DNA of 64,000 bases, from assembly GCF_000468535.1 (NCBI RefSeq), contig NZ_AUQY01000002.1, forward strand, positions 722,888 through 786,887, in the 5' to 3' direction. The translations under genes were made by a program, and so were the position numbers. The notes under the pieces were generated by a model. That model did not search any database. It saw only the letters and a list, made by a program, of their open reading frames with translations, and was not told where the DNA came from. How positions within the stretch are numbered: the stretch's first letter is position 1; the number at the start of each line of letters is the position of its first letter. Origin of the DNA: Peptoniphilus mikwangii. GTDB lineage: Bacteria; Bacillota; Clostridia; Tissierellales; Peptoniphilaceae. Shown here in pieces: positions 9,023-17,374 of the stretch.

Positions 9023-9039
9023 ATGATATGTATTATCAT
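9023..9039. promoter_or_regulatory. Palindrome in the feo leader (candidate metal-regulator site)
   Basis: ATGATA (9023-9028) and TATCAT (9034-9039) are perfect inverted half-sites 5 bases apart, just before the ribosome site of the first feoA. An overlapping GATATG/CATATC repeat is also present. It could bind a regulator or fold in the mRNA. Fur-like only in part. Confidence 0.4.
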
Positions 9040-9051
9040 ATCTGACGTTAA

Positions 9052-9079
9052 AAAAAACAATTTTAAAAATTGTTTTGCT
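9052..9079 (-). promoter_or_regulatory. AT-only hairpin with T-run in feo leader (possible attenuator)
   Basis: On the minus strand AAAACAATTTT and its complement form a stem followed by a run of T. It lies between the probable promoter and feoA, where a terminator-like hairpin would act as an attenuator. The stem has almost no GC, so efficiency is doubtful. Confidence 0.35.
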
Positions 9080-9109
9080 AAATTGATATTAATAATTAAC
9101 TTCAAAAGT

Positions 9110-9115
9110 ATTATA
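9110..9115 (-). promoter_or_regulatory. Extended -10 promoter of the feo operon
   Basis: The minus strand reads TATGTTATAAT, an extended -10 (TG-n-TATAAT), about 100 bases before feoA. The -35 region is poor, as is usual for extended -10 promoters. Confidence 0.6.
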
Positions 9116-9215
9116 ACATATTTTTTTATAAAATTTAACAGTAAATTTAAAAAATATTATCAAATATAACTTATATTTTTTGATATATAATAAATGCACT
9201 TTTTATTAAAAAAAC

Positions 9216-9243
9216 GCAAAAAAATATGCCCTATCAGGCATAA
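9216..9243 (-). terminator. Terminator of the SRP RNA gene
   Basis: TATGCC and GGCATA form a hairpin (9225-9242) followed on the minus strand by a long T-run, directly after the SRP RNA 3' end. Confidence 0.85.
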
Positions 9244-9249
9244 TATGTA

Positions 9250-9506
9250 ACCATGAACCCATCATCGAAATTAAACTACACACGGTACCCAAGCAGTTAA
9301 CTCAAATAAGGCACCCCTGCGGCACACATAAAATCTTGCTTAGTGCTGCTTCCGTCAAGACCTGACACGGTTCACAAGCATACGTTGCGCAGGACCCTAT
9401 TATCAACGCCACACACTTGGGGCAGGCTGCACAATTTAAGTCCTCCGATGGGAATTCAATCCTGCTGTAGCGATTGCAGGTTACAGGGCATCGCTAATTC
9501 CCCATC
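9250..9506 (-). ncRNA. ffs: Signal recognition particle RNA, large Bacillota type
   Basis: The minus strand carries the conserved SRP S-domain hairpin: GTCAGGTC, a short apical loop, GGAAGCAGC, then ACTAAG. It also has an Alu-like 5' part (GATGCCCTGTAACC and CTACAGCAGG). Complementary stretches near both ends (GAATTCCCATCGG with CGATGATGGGTTC) close the long helix. At about 257 bases it matches the 270-nt Bacillus/Clostridium class. It scaffolds the Ffh protein for co-translational targeting. The exact ends are estimated. It lies 12 bases after tRNA-Ser and is probably co-transcribed with it. Confidence 0.9.
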
Positions 9507-9518
9507 TATCATGGTTTA

Positions 9519-9610
9519 TGGCGGAAAGAGGGGGATTCGAACCCCCGATACGCTATTAACGTATACCCGCTTTCCAGGCGAGCGCCTTAAGCCAACTCGA
9601 CCATCTTTCC
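9519..9610 (-). tRNA. tRNA-Ser (anticodon GGA), CCA encoded
   Basis: The acceptor stem pairs GGAAAGA with TCTTTCC, with discriminator G and encoded CCA (9519-9521). The anticodon loop reads CTGGAAA, giving anticodon GGA (Ser, UCC/UCU codons). There is a long class II variable arm with a TATACG/CGTATC-type stem, and the T-arm GGGGGTTCGAATCCCCC. The length of 92 bases fits a serine tRNA. Confidence 0.97.
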
Positions 9611-9731
9611 ACACTTAGATAATAATTTTAACCTTTTTATTATTCTTTGTCAAGATTTACAAAATTACATAATATATTGCTGAGACTGAAATGATATATA
9701 AGTTTTAATTGTTTACCGTTAATATAATATG

Positions 9732-9760
9732 TGATAGTATTCTAAATATGAGGTGATACA
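9732..9760 (+). promoter_or_regulatory. birA promoter and ribosome site region
   Basis: TTTACC and TAGTAT lie about 17 bases apart just upstream of birA, followed by GAGGTGATACA before the ATG. No palindromic biotin operator was seen. Confidence 0.4.
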
Positions 9761-10741
9761 ATGAATACTAAAGATAATATTTTAAAAATCCTCGAAGAAA
9801 ATAGAGATAAATATATGTCAGGTGAAGTATTGGCAAAAGAACTGTCTCTATCAAGGACTTCAATTTGGAAAGCTGTAAAATCATTAAAAGAACAGGGCTA
9901 TGAAATTAAAAGCTCAACAAATAAAGGATATAAAATTGATGAACGATGTGATAAATTATCCTCTTTCGGAATAAAAAATTATTTAATACCGCAACTTAAG
10001 GACATTGATATATATTGTTATGAGACAATAGATTCCACGAATACTCAAGCCAAAAGACTTCTGTATTCTAAGGATCTTGAAAACTTTACGGTTTTAATTT
10101 CAGATGAGCAGACAAAAGGAAGAGGGCGAAAAGGAAGAAGCTTCTCTTCTCCTAAGGGAAGCGGAATTTACATGACAATAATTCTGTTTCCAAAAGATAA
10201 CTTCAAAATAAATTCATTTGATTTAATAACAGTACGCGCAGCAAATGCAGTTGTAAATGCAATAAAATCCAAAACTGATAAGGAACCTAAAATAAAATGG
10301 GTAAATGATATCTTCCTAAACCATAAAAAAATATGTGGAATACTTTCAGAAGCAGATTATGATTTTGAATCAAAACAGATTAAATCAATAATAATCGGAA
10401 TAGGACTTAACTTTTCAACAGACTTAAGTGCTTTTTCTAAAGAGCTTCGTCCAATTGTAGGATCACTTCTCCCAAAAGACTTGCTTAGAAATGAATTTAT
10501 AGGCGAAATACTCAATGAATTTTACAAAGCATGCTATGAGCAACAAAGAGAAGAAATTTTAAAAATCTATAAGGACAATTCATTACTTCTCGGAAGAAGT
10601 GTAAGTTTTGAAAAAGATTCAAAAAAATATGAAGCAACGGCTATTGATATAAATGAAAACGGCAATCTCATAGTTGAACTTGAAGACGGCTCCATAATTA
10701 GTTTATCAAGTGGTGAAGTTTCAGTTAAGGGTCAATTTTAA
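9761..10741 (+). CDS. birA: BirA bifunctional biotin-protein ligase/repressor
   Basis: The 326-residue protein has an N-terminal winged helix (about 1-60; SGEVLAKELSLSRTSIWKAVKSL), a catalytic domain with GRGRKGR (120-126) and KWVNDIFL (179-186), and a C-terminal SH3-like domain. It attaches biotin to carboxylase subunits through biotinyl-AMP, and the DNA-binding domain suggests it also represses biotin genes. No biotin gene is in the window. The ATG follows GAGGTG. Confidence 0.95.
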   Translation: MNTKDNILKILEENRDKYMSGEVLAKELSLSRTSIWKAVKSLKEQGYEIKSSTNKGYKIDERCDKLSSFGIKNYLIPQLKDIDIYCYETIDSTNTQAKRLLYSKDLENFTVLISDEQTKGRGRKGRSFSSPKGSGIYMTIILFPKDNFKINSFDLITVRAANAVVNAIKSKTDKEPKIKWVNDIFLNHKKICGILSEADYDFESKQIKSIIIGIGLNFSTDLSAFSKELRPIVGSLLPKDLLRNEFIGEILNEFYKACYEQQREEILKIYKDNSLLLGRSVSFEKDSKKYEATAIDINENGNLIVELEDGSIISLSSGEVSVKGQF

Positions 10742-10839
10742 CTTTACATTTTTAAAAATTTATATTAAAATGGTTTAAACCCTTGGGAATAGATTATTAT
10801 TAACTGTGGAAATTATATTTGTTGATAATTTTCTATTAC

Positions 10840-10866
10840 AACTCCTGCAATGCAGGAGTTTTTTAT
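10840..10866 (+). terminator. Terminator downstream of birA
   Basis: AACTCCTGCA and TGCAGGAGTT form a perfect 10-bp stem followed by TTTTTT. It lies about 100 bases after the birA stop; no gene is evident between. Confidence 0.85.
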
Positions 10867-10873
10867 TGCAAGT

Positions 10874-10901
10874 AAAAAAGACACCCCGTCGGTGTCTTTT
10901 T
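10874..10901. terminator. Second hairpin terminator (bidirectional)
   Basis: GACACC and GGTGTC (10880-10896) flanked by A-run and T-run form a terminator for either strand, between birA and the convergent radical SAM gene. Confidence 0.8.
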
Positions 10902-10935
10902 ATGTATAGCTGGGAAGAAAAAAGATGATTGAAGA

Positions 10936-10965
10936 ATATCCACTGTTCGTGGAAATATTCACAAT
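10936..10965 (-). other. Imperfect hairpin downstream of the radical SAM gene
   Basis: GAATATCCAC and GTGGAAATATTC pair around a short loop. On the minus strand it follows the radical SAM gene by about 65 bases and may be part of its 3' end. No T-run follows immediately. Confidence 0.35.
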
Positions 10966-11029
10966 GTAATAATATCATATCAAAAAAACATTTGCAAGCC
11001 TTTTTCACGAATTAATTGAAAATTTTTAT

Positions 11030-11926
11030 CTATACCTTATTTACATTGAAATTTGGGATAAAACTTTCGGTTGCAGATTCACCATCTTGTATGAAAGCAT
11101 TTTCAATTCCAAGTTCTATACAAAAATCGACAAGTTCATTATATTCTCTTTCATCAACCCTTTTATTTAAATTATCATACTTGAGCTTTCTGACAGGAGT
11201 ATATTGACTCATAATACTAAAAATTATATCATCGGAGTATTTATCATATAAATATTTGACAACTTTCTTACTATCTTCTATATGTTCAGGTAAAAGAAGA
11301 TGTCTTATGACGAGTCCTCTTTTTAAGAGTTCTCCATCATACTCAAATCTGCCAACCTGATTAAACATCTGCTCAATAGCATTACTTGCAATCTCAAAAT
11401 AATCAGCAGCTTTTGAATACTTCTCAGAAAGTTTTTTATCAAAATATTTTAAATCTGCAAGATAAATATCAATCTTTCCGCTAAGCAACTTTAAACTTTC
11501 AACTTTTTCGTAAGATGACGTATTATAAACTATCGGAATATTAAGTCCTCTCATTTCAGCAATATCTATTGCATCGGCAATATTTAATATATAGTGCGAT
11601 GGAGTTACAAGATTAATATTATGTGCCCCCTTATTTTGAAGCTTTAAAAAAATATCTGCAAGTTCACTTTCATCAATACACTTTCCAAAATTTTCTATTG
11701 CAATTTTATAATTTTGACAATATACACATCTTAGATTACAGCCTGTAAAAAATATAGTTCCTGAGCCATTTTTCCCTGTTATGGGAGGTTCTTCCCACAT
11801 ATGAAGACTCGTATGCGAAACATATAAATTCGCAGGCATCTTACAAAACCCGGTTTTATTATATCTATTCACGCCACAATTTCTTGGACAAATTTTACAA
11901 TTTTCATATTCTATATACCTTTTCAT
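11030..11926 (-). CDS. PflX-like radical SAM protein
   Basis: The protein resembles the PflX group of putative pyruvate formate-lyase activase-like proteins. It has an N-terminal CKICPRNCGVNR motif and the radical SAM cluster CNLRCVYC (C63, C67, C70 from the chosen start), then a TIM-barrel-like body with HLLLPEH. It should bind a 4Fe-4S cluster and cleave S-adenosylmethionine; the target is unknown. I chose the ATG at 11926 because homologues begin just before the first Cys motif; an ATG at 11950 in frame is the alternative. It stands alone between convergent terminators and a divergent nitroreductase gene. Confidence 0.8.
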   Translation of the reverse strand: MKRYIEYENCKICPRNCGVNRYNKTGFCKMPANLYVSHTSLHMWEEPPITGKNGSGTIFFTGCNLRCVYCQNYKIAIENFGKCIDESELADIFLKLQNKGAHNINLVTPSHYILNIADAIDIAEMRGLNIPIVYNTSSYEKVESLKLLSGKIDIYLADLKYFDKKLSEKYSKAADYFEIASNAIEQMFNQVGRFEYDGELLKRGLVIRHLLLPEHIEDSKKVVKYLYDKYSDDIIFSIMSQYTPVRKLKYDNLNKRVDEREYNELVDFCIELGIENAFIQDGESATESFIPNFNVNKV

Positions 11927-12015
11927 AATAATATTATACCTTAAAATCATAAACTTAATTAGACAAAAATTTTATATATGATAAAATACTTTATTATAAC
12001 TTACGAGGTGATTAT

Positions 12016-12534
12016 ATGTTAAAAGACACTATTTTAGAAAGAAGAAGCATAAGAAAATATAAAGACGAAAAAGTTGATAGAGAAACACTTGAAGAAATAT
12101 TAATGTACTCTCTGATGGGTCCTTCTTATGCAAACTCACATCCTGTTCAATTTCTGATTATTGAAGATAAGGAAAGCCTTAAAAAATTATCTGAAATTGA
12201 AACATTCGGAACAAGATATATCGCAGAAGTTCCTCAAGTAATTTTAATACTTGTAGATAGAGAATTGGCTCCTACATGGATTGAAGAAGGAAGTGTAGTA
12301 GCAAGTTATCTTCAACTTTTAGCACAGGAAAACGGACTTAACACATGTTGGGTTGACTTAAAAGAAGGAAAAACGTCAAAAGGGGACGAAATTCAAGCTT
12401 TTCTTAGAGAATTATTTGACATACCTAAAAAATTCAGTTCATTATGTATGATACCAATCGGATATGGAAATGAAAAAGTTAAAAAAAGAGAAAAATTTGA
12501 TATAGCAACAAAAATTCACAATGAAAAATTTTAA
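12016..12534 (+). CDS. Nitroreductase-family FMN protein
   Basis: The 172-residue protein has the N-terminal RRSIRKYKDEKV motif that contacts FMN phosphate, a GPSYANSHPVQF segment and a C-terminal glycine-rich IPIGYGNEK. The family reduces nitro compounds, quinones or flavins with NAD(P)H. The start follows GAGGTGATT. It is a single-gene unit ending in a strong terminator. It shares the family, not high identity, with the protein at 43420-43941. Substrate unknown. Confidence 0.87.
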   Translation: MLKDTILERRSIRKYKDEKVDRETLEEILMYSLMGPSYANSHPVQFLIIEDKESLKKLSEIETFGTRYIAEVPQVILILVDRELAPTWIEEGSVVASYLQLLAQENGLNTCWVDLKEGKTSKGDEIQAFLRELFDIPKKFSSLCMIPIGYGNEKVKKREKFDIATKIHNEKF

Positions 12535-12558
12535 CCTTCGGTTTCTCACCGAAGGTTT
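12530..12558 (+). terminator. Terminator after the nitroreductase gene
   Basis: AACCTTCGGT and ACCGAAGGTT form a 10-bp stem (12532-12556) followed by TTTTTT, immediately after the stop. Confidence 0.9.
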
Positions 12559-12604
12559 TTTATCTTGTGCTTATTATTGTAATATACAAATTTAAATTTA
12601 CAAT

Positions 12605-13252
12605 CTACCTGTTAAGTTCTGTTCCGCCCCATTCTACAACTGTGAATCCATTTCTTTTAAAGGATTTAATAACAGGCTCTTCAATTTCAATCTTCTTATC
12701 AAGAGGCATATATGTCATAAATACTCTAATAATGCTGTCCGGATTTGGAACTATTTCAAGTTTTGCATTATCAGTATAAGCTTTCTCTTGGAAATTTATC
12801 AAATTGTAATTATTTATCTCCATTTTAGGTAACCAATATACAATAAATTCATTATATTCTTTAGGGGTCAAACCCATTTTTCCCAGAATATTCTGTAAAA
12901 ATTGAGCTGTCTCTTCCCCTTTGACGACAAATCCCCTTTCCATGCCATATTTCACATCTTGTATTCCTTCCCAAAACAGATATGAATACTCACGACCATC
13001 AGAATGATTTATCAATTTACCATCCGGATATGCCGTTACATTCCACCCATTTTCATATTTAGGATATGTAGATGTCAATTTTCCATTGTAATCCAATCTT
13101 ACAGTTACATCAATTTTTTCTTTAGGATATAAATAAATTACAGGTTTATAGGCGACTACATCTTTTTCGCCGGTATCTCTATTGATAAATGAAAAAATAA
13201 TTATACCTATAATAACTAATACAATTATAAAAAAAATATTTATCTTTTTCAT
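12605..13252 (-). CDS. Conserved hypothetical membrane-anchored protein with KPVIYLYP motif
   Basis: This 215-residue protein has an N-terminal membrane anchor (about 4-23) and an extracytoplasmic domain that opens with KPVIYLYPKE (about 36-45), a motif conserved in a widespread family of unknown function. It also has W/Y-rich segments such as SYLFWEG. No catalytic motif is recognised. It follows the GNAT gene by 2 bases, so they are probably co-transcribed. Function unknown. Confidence 0.65.
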   Translation of the reverse strand: MKKINIFFIIVLVIIGIIIFSFINRDTGEKDVVAYKPVIYLYPKEKIDVTVRLDYNGKLTSTYPKYENGWNVTAYPDGKLINHSDGREYSYLFWEGIQDVKYGMERGFVVKGEETAQFLQNILGKMGLTPKEYNEFIVYWLPKMEINNYNLINFQEKAYTDNAKLEIVPNPDSIIRVFMTYMPLDKKIEIEEPVIKSFKRNGFTVVEWGGTELNR

Positions 13253-13254
13253 AT

Positions 13255-13689
13255 TTACCTACCTATATTCTTATTCATGGGAACTAAAAGCCCCGACCTT
13301 TTAAAACCAAGCCTTCCGTAAAATCTTTGATGTCTGTCATCTTCAGTAGTTAAAAGACTGATTTTTGAAGCTCCTCGTTCTTTTGCAATTCTTTCAATTT
13401 CAATCATCAATTTATTTCCCAATCCGTTATTTTGATATTCATTAAAAATCATAATCTCTTCCAAATAAAATAATAAGATATCATCAAATTGTTTAAAATA
13501 TCCCATGGAAAATCCTTTTAACAAATCATCTTCAAATATACCTACAAAAAGTGAATCTGTAGTATCTAAGATTTGACTTATTCTCTTCCTTGCCGTTTCA
13601 TCAGTCCATGAATCTCCTCTTGAATTTTGAAATAAAATATAATTTTTGATTAAAATATCTAAATCATCTTTACATAAAATTTTAAACAT
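13255..13689 (-). CDS. GNAT-family N-acetyltransferase
   Basis: The 144-residue protein has the GNAT acetyl-CoA fold: EEIMIFNEYQNNGLGNKLM (motif A, here NNGLG) and a C-terminal FYGRLGFKRSG. It transfers an acetyl group from acetyl-CoA to an unknown amine. The ATG at 13689 is chosen because AAAGGAGGAGC sits just before it; a longer frame from 13740 has no site of its own. The next gene, the KPVIYLYP protein, begins almost at once. Confidence 0.82.
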   Translation of the reverse strand: MFKILCKDDLDILIKNYILFQNSRGDSWTDETARKRISQILDTTDSLFVGIFEDDLLKGFSMGYFKQFDDILLFYLEEIMIFNEYQNNGLGNKLMIEIERIAKERGASKISLLTTEDDRHQRFYGRLGFKRSGLLVPMNKNIGR

Positions 13690-13712
13690 AGCTCCTCCTT
13701 TCTGTTTAGATT

Positions 13713-13880
13713 TCACCCTTGTGTCAAGTACCTGATACATGTTTTTTCAATTTTCATCCAATAATATCCGCCTGTTATGTTACTATTATTTTCAAAAATT
13801 CATCCATCAAATTTCCAAACAATCTCAATCTTATTCTTGTCATAACCATATATCTTTTCTATGATTTCATTGATTCATTC
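13713..13880 (-). pseudogene. Possible serine-recombinase C-terminal remnant
   Basis: On the minus strand one frame reads INEIIEKIYGYDKNKIEI followed by VWKFDG, then a stop, then further codons in the same frame. The IEKIYVYDKNRIEIVWKF pattern is common at the C-terminus of Bacillota large serine recombinases. There is no start, an internal stop and no catalytic domain. I read it as a decayed fragment of an integrase; the identification rests on a short pattern and is uncertain. Confidence 0.35.
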
Positions 13881-13915
13881 TAAAAAAAGCTATTCATTCT
13901 ATACTTCCAAATAAT

Positions 13916-14401
13916 TTAATATATAAATACTATGAATTTAGCTAAGATTAAAGATGCTACCCATAAAACAGGAATAAAGATAATTCTCTTTTTAATTACA
14001 TCTATAACTCCAGGTATATATTCACTATCCTTTATACCTTTGATTTTTAAACTCTTGCTATTACTGGTCCATAAAATATCCATAACTAATCCATCATAGA
14101 TATTCCAAGATTGAAGAAAAATATTTAATTGAATAAATGCTTGTTTAAAATCATTGATTCCATTCCATGAGCCAACAATTAATATCAAACTTCCAAACAT
14201 TAAAACAATAAATAAAGAATAAAATATAATCTTATTTCTTTTAATTGTTTTATAATCTGTATAACCAAATTCAACAACCTTATCTATAACGGATTTAGGA
14301 TAAAAATATACAATATTAATCGCATTACCTCTAAATGATAAAGCCACTAATAATGTGAATAATAAGCAATATAAAACTACTTGTAGAAATAAGATATCCA
14401 T
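13916..14401 (-). CDS. Hypothetical membrane protein
   Basis: The protein of 161 residues has four hydrophobic segments (near residues 5-23, 57-78, a weaker one, and 135-160) with short polar loops. I do not recognise a family. The ATG at 14401 is preferred: an AGGAGGAGG site lies 11 bases upstream, whereas the longer frame starts with GTG inside that site. It stands alone, with no hint of partners. Confidence 0.6.
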   Translation of the reverse strand: MDILFLQVVLYCLLFTLLVALSFRGNAINIVYFYPKSVIDKVVEFGYTDYKTIKRNKIIFYSLFIVLMFGSLILIVGSWNGINDFKQAFIQLNIFLQSWNIYDGLVMDILWTSNSKSLKIKGIKDSEYIPGVIDVIKKRIIFIPVLWVASLILAKFIVFIY

Positions 14402-14502
14402 TTTAAATATAGCCTCCTCCTTTAACACTTTATATTACAAATGATTATACTATATGCATAAATTTTTAGCAAAAATTAAAAGTTAATACTAAAATATAAA
14501 TT

Positions 14503-14535
14503 AAAATACAGACAAATATTACTTGTCTGTATTTT
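14503..14535. terminator. Terminator of the ECF transporter operon
   Basis: AAAATACAGACAA and TTGTCTGTATTTT form a 13-bp stem around 7 bases, followed by T-rich sequence on the minus strand, just after the S-component gene. Confidence 0.88.
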
Positions 14536-14555
14536 AAAATTTTTAATAATTATCT

Positions 14556-15143
14556 TTAATTTTCTTTAAAATGCTTCCTTAGAATTAAATACCCGATATA
14601 AACTCCTATAAATGCAAGTACAAATACGAGTACTGTAGATATAATTCCCCAAATACCTGCCGTATATTTTATCTGCTCATTCATCGATTCAAGTGTTTGT
14701 CCTCTTTTAATCCAAGTTTCTTTATAACTTTCTACAAAGAAAATCGATGGAATTATTGCTCCCCACGCTTGCCCCACATGCATAATACCCGATGCCGTTG
14801 CAACTTTAAATACACTTACATCTCTTGATTTTGATGCTATAAAATCTGCGATTACCGCCATAGATACGGATGAAATCAACCAAGGTATGTATCCACCGCC
14901 CATAAGTGCAAAATTCGCCATAACTAATAAAGTCATTAAACTATATTGCCACATTTTTCCAATTTTTCTTGACATGAAATAAATTACAATACCTGAAAAT
15001 AAGGAACATATACCCGGACTTATTGCATGTCCTAAAGCACCAAGAGGTGTAATAATCACCATTGTTGCCATATATATAATCATATAAACCGCTGTTAATA
15101 AGGCAATTAATAAAACATCTTTTATCTTTAATTTTTTATTCAT
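14556..15143 (-). CDS. ECF transporter S component, MptD/Trep_Strep family
   Basis: The 195-residue membrane protein has about five or six hydrophobic segments and matches the MptD-type putative ECF substrate-binding family (MVIITPLGALGHAISPGI, GGGYIPW). It is the substrate-specific part of an energy-coupling factor importer whose ATPase and T genes precede it. It overlaps the ATPase gene by 8 bases. The substrate is not set by sequence. A Fur-type site on the operon promoter suggests iron, haem or another metal chelate. Confidence 0.82.
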   Translation of the reverse strand: MNKKLKIKDVLLIALLTAVYMIIYMATMVIITPLGALGHAISPGICSLFSGIVIYFMSRKIGKMWQYSLMTLLVMANFALMGGGYIPWLISSVSMAVIADFIASKSRDVSVFKVATASGIMHVGQAWGAIIPSIFFVESYKETWIKRGQTLESMNEQIKYTAGIWGIISTVLVFVLAFIGVYIGYLILRKHFKEN

Positions 15144-16548
15144 AATACTCCTCCATTTGTTTATAAATATTATTTAATCTTTCAACATTTTCGTGTTCTA
15201 AATAAAAATCTTCTTCTATTTTTTTATCTTTTAAATAAACTACTCTATCCGCACTCTTTCTTATAAATTCATAATCATGGGATATTATAATTAATGTTCG
15301 ATTTTGCTTTAATTTTTCAATCAACTTAATAACTCTATTCATAGAATTTTTATCAAGCCCGCTCGTCGGTTCATCTAAGATGATAACATCATTTTTACTT
15401 ACAAGGCTTATTGCCATCTGCAACCTCTGTTTCTGTCCTCCGCTTAAAGACTGAGGATGTTTTTCAGCTACATCATATAGATTTAATAATCTTAATATTT
15501 CCATATTTTCTGCTTCATTTTTACTTGTTATTTCAAGTTCCTTTAAACAAGTTGCCCCAAAAAGTTGAAAATCCGCATCTTGCATTATATATAATGCTCT
15601 ATTTTCAATTTCTATTTTACCTCTATCCGCCTTTTCTATTTTAGAAATCAATTTTGCAAGTGTAGTCTTTCCCGCTCCATTGGTCCCCACAATTACAGTC
15701 GTTTCATTTTTATTAAAAGAAACATTAATGTTTTCTAAAATATTTTTATAATAAACATCCTGAAGTTTTACAGTTTCAATTTCTGATTTAACAATTTTTC
15801 TCTCTTTATATTTATGAGTAAATAAATCAAAAACTCTTTTGCCATAAGCACAATTAAAAAATTCCTCTTCCGAACCAAATTCTATTACAGTTTTATCTTC
15901 AATTAAAAGAACCTTGTCTATTATTCCCCTCAAATAAAAACATCTATGATCTGCAACTACCACTGTCTTTCCACTTTCTCTAAGTTCCTCTATTTGCCTT
16001 TTAAGTCTCATTGCATTCCCATAATCAAGATTTGCCGACGGTTCATCAAATATAATTACATTCGGGTTCATAATAAGAACTGTAAGTAATGCTAAAAATT
16101 GTCTTTCACCTGAGGATATACTGAATATATCTCTATCAAGCAATTTCTCAATTTTAAATTCATCTACTATCCGGATAAGCCTTTCTTTCATTTCTTCATA
16201 ACTTTTCCCATAGTTCTCCATAGCAAAAACTAATTCGGATGTAGTATTTGTTGTAAAAAATTGACTTCTCGGATTCTGAAATACATTTCCTAAAATCAAA
16301 CTCCGTTCATATATCTTTAAATTTTCCGCTTTATTTATATATACTTTCCCGTTTAAATCTCCTTCGATAACTTCAGGAATAATACCATTTATTATATTTA
16401 GTAAAGTCGATTTCCCTGAACCGCTATCTCCGGCTATGAATATAACCTTTCCCTTATCCACAGTGCAATTTATTCCATCTATAGCATTGACTTTATCTTC
16501 CGAATATTTAAAACTTAAATTTTTTAATTCTATTACATTTTCAATCAT
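15136..16548 (-). CDS. ECF transporter fused two-domain ATPase (A-A')
   Basis: The 470-residue protein has two ABC ATPase domains in one chain. The first has Walker A GDSGSGKST (40-48) and an SSGERQ signature; the second has GTNGAGKTT, LSGGQKQR and a LDEPTSGLD Walker B. Fused A-A' proteins power dedicated ECF importers rather than shared ones. It overlaps the T gene upstream by an ATGA junction and the S gene downstream. Together they form a complete importer. Confidence 0.92.
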   Translation of the reverse strand: MIENVIELKNLSFKYSEDKVNAIDGINCTVDKGKVIFIAGDSGSGKSTLLNIINGIIPEVIEGDLNGKVYINKAENLKIYERSLILGNVFQNPRSQFFTTNTTSELVFAMENYGKSYEEMKERLIRIVDEFKIEKLLDRDIFSISSGERQFLALLTVLIMNPNVIIFDEPSANLDYGNAMRLKRQIEELRESGKTVVVADHRCFYLRGIIDKVLLIEDKTVIEFGSEEEFFNCAYGKRVFDLFTHKYKERKIVKSEIETVKLQDVYYKNILENINVSFNKNETTVIVGTNGAGKTTLAKLISKIEKADRGKIEIENRALYIMQDADFQLFGATCLKELEITSKNEAENMEILRLLNLYDVAEKHPQSLSGGQKQRLQMAISLVSKNDVIILDEPTSGLDKNSMNRVIKLIEKLKQNRTLIIISHDYEFIRKSADRVVYLKDKKIEEDFYLEHENVERLNNIYKQMEEYYE

Positions 16549-17252
16549 ATTACTTCACCTATAATTAATACATATCCCATAATCAATATAAAAAAAATTA
16601 AAAAATCTAAAAATTTAAATCTCCTATCAAAAAAACCTGTTCTCTTATTAGGAGCACTAATTCCTCTGGTAAGTCCGGCTGATGTCAATTCACCACTTAA
16701 ACTTAAACATCTGAAAAGTTGCGGTACAATTAAATATTCAAAAGTTCTTATCGGTCTTCTTATGGAAAAATCCACACCTCTTATACTCATAGCCTCTTTT
16801 ATTGTCTTAAATTCTCTTCTAAATGTCGGAATGTATCTTATCGTAACAGTAAGCCCGATTATAAATATTTTAGGAAGCTTTAATTTTTGTAAACTTGATA
16901 ATATCTCCGATGAATTATATTGTGTTATTAATAAGTATGCAAAAACAATACAGGGCACAAATAAAGTAGTCATTCTAAAAAAAGATATTATAACTTCACT
17001 ATTAAAATAATTTAAACTAACAACATATAAACCGAAAAATACAGTTAAATAAAGGATTGCCTTTATAGCTTTGCTGTATAATCCTGTAAAAAACAAAATA
17101 AATAAGGCAACAGCTAAATCTAAAAATATAGCTTTGCTCGTTGGAAAAAGAGTATTTACAACAGGAATAAAAGCATTTATCAAAATAATGCTAAGTGGAT
17201 TTAACCTTCTGTCCATTATTATATTTCTATTTTTTAAAATAGAGTATTGCAA
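16545..17252 (-). CDS. ECF transporter transmembrane component EcfT
   Basis: The 235-residue membrane protein has the two Arg-Gly motifs of EcfT coupling helices: MSIRGVDF and LTRGISAPN. They contact the ATPases. Five or six hydrophobic segments are seen. The start is TTG at 17252 with a GGAG site 10 bases upstream; an ATG at 17216 lacks a site. It is the first gene of the operon under the Fur-boxed promoter. Confidence 0.87.
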   Translation of the reverse strand: MQYSILKNRNIIMDRRLNPLSIILINAFIPVVNTLFPTSKAIFLDLAVALFILFFTGLYSKAIKAILYLTVFFGLYVVSLNYFNSEVIISFFRMTTLFVPCIVFAYLLITQYNSSEILSSLQKLKLPKIFIIGLTVTIRYIPTFRREFKTIKEAMSIRGVDFSIRRPIRTFEYLIVPQLFRCLSLSGELTSAGLTRGISAPNKRTGFFDRRFKFLDFLIFFILIMGYVLIIGEVI

Positions 17253-17374
17253 TTTTTATCATCTCCATAATAAGCTGTCTGTTTATTTAACATTCTGATT
17301 TTAATTTAAAATATCAAACTCCGAATATAAATTTTTGCTTAAAATTTCCCCTCAGCTTTTTTTACAACATAATT

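Noticed and set aside
9343-9618. A 91-codon open frame on the plus strand
   Set aside because: It lies across the SRP RNA and tRNA-Ser genes, which are clear on the minus strand.
10775-11008. A 77-codon open frame on the minus strand between birA and the radical SAM gene
   Set aside because: It runs through three hairpins and terminator T-runs, has odd composition and no ribosome site.
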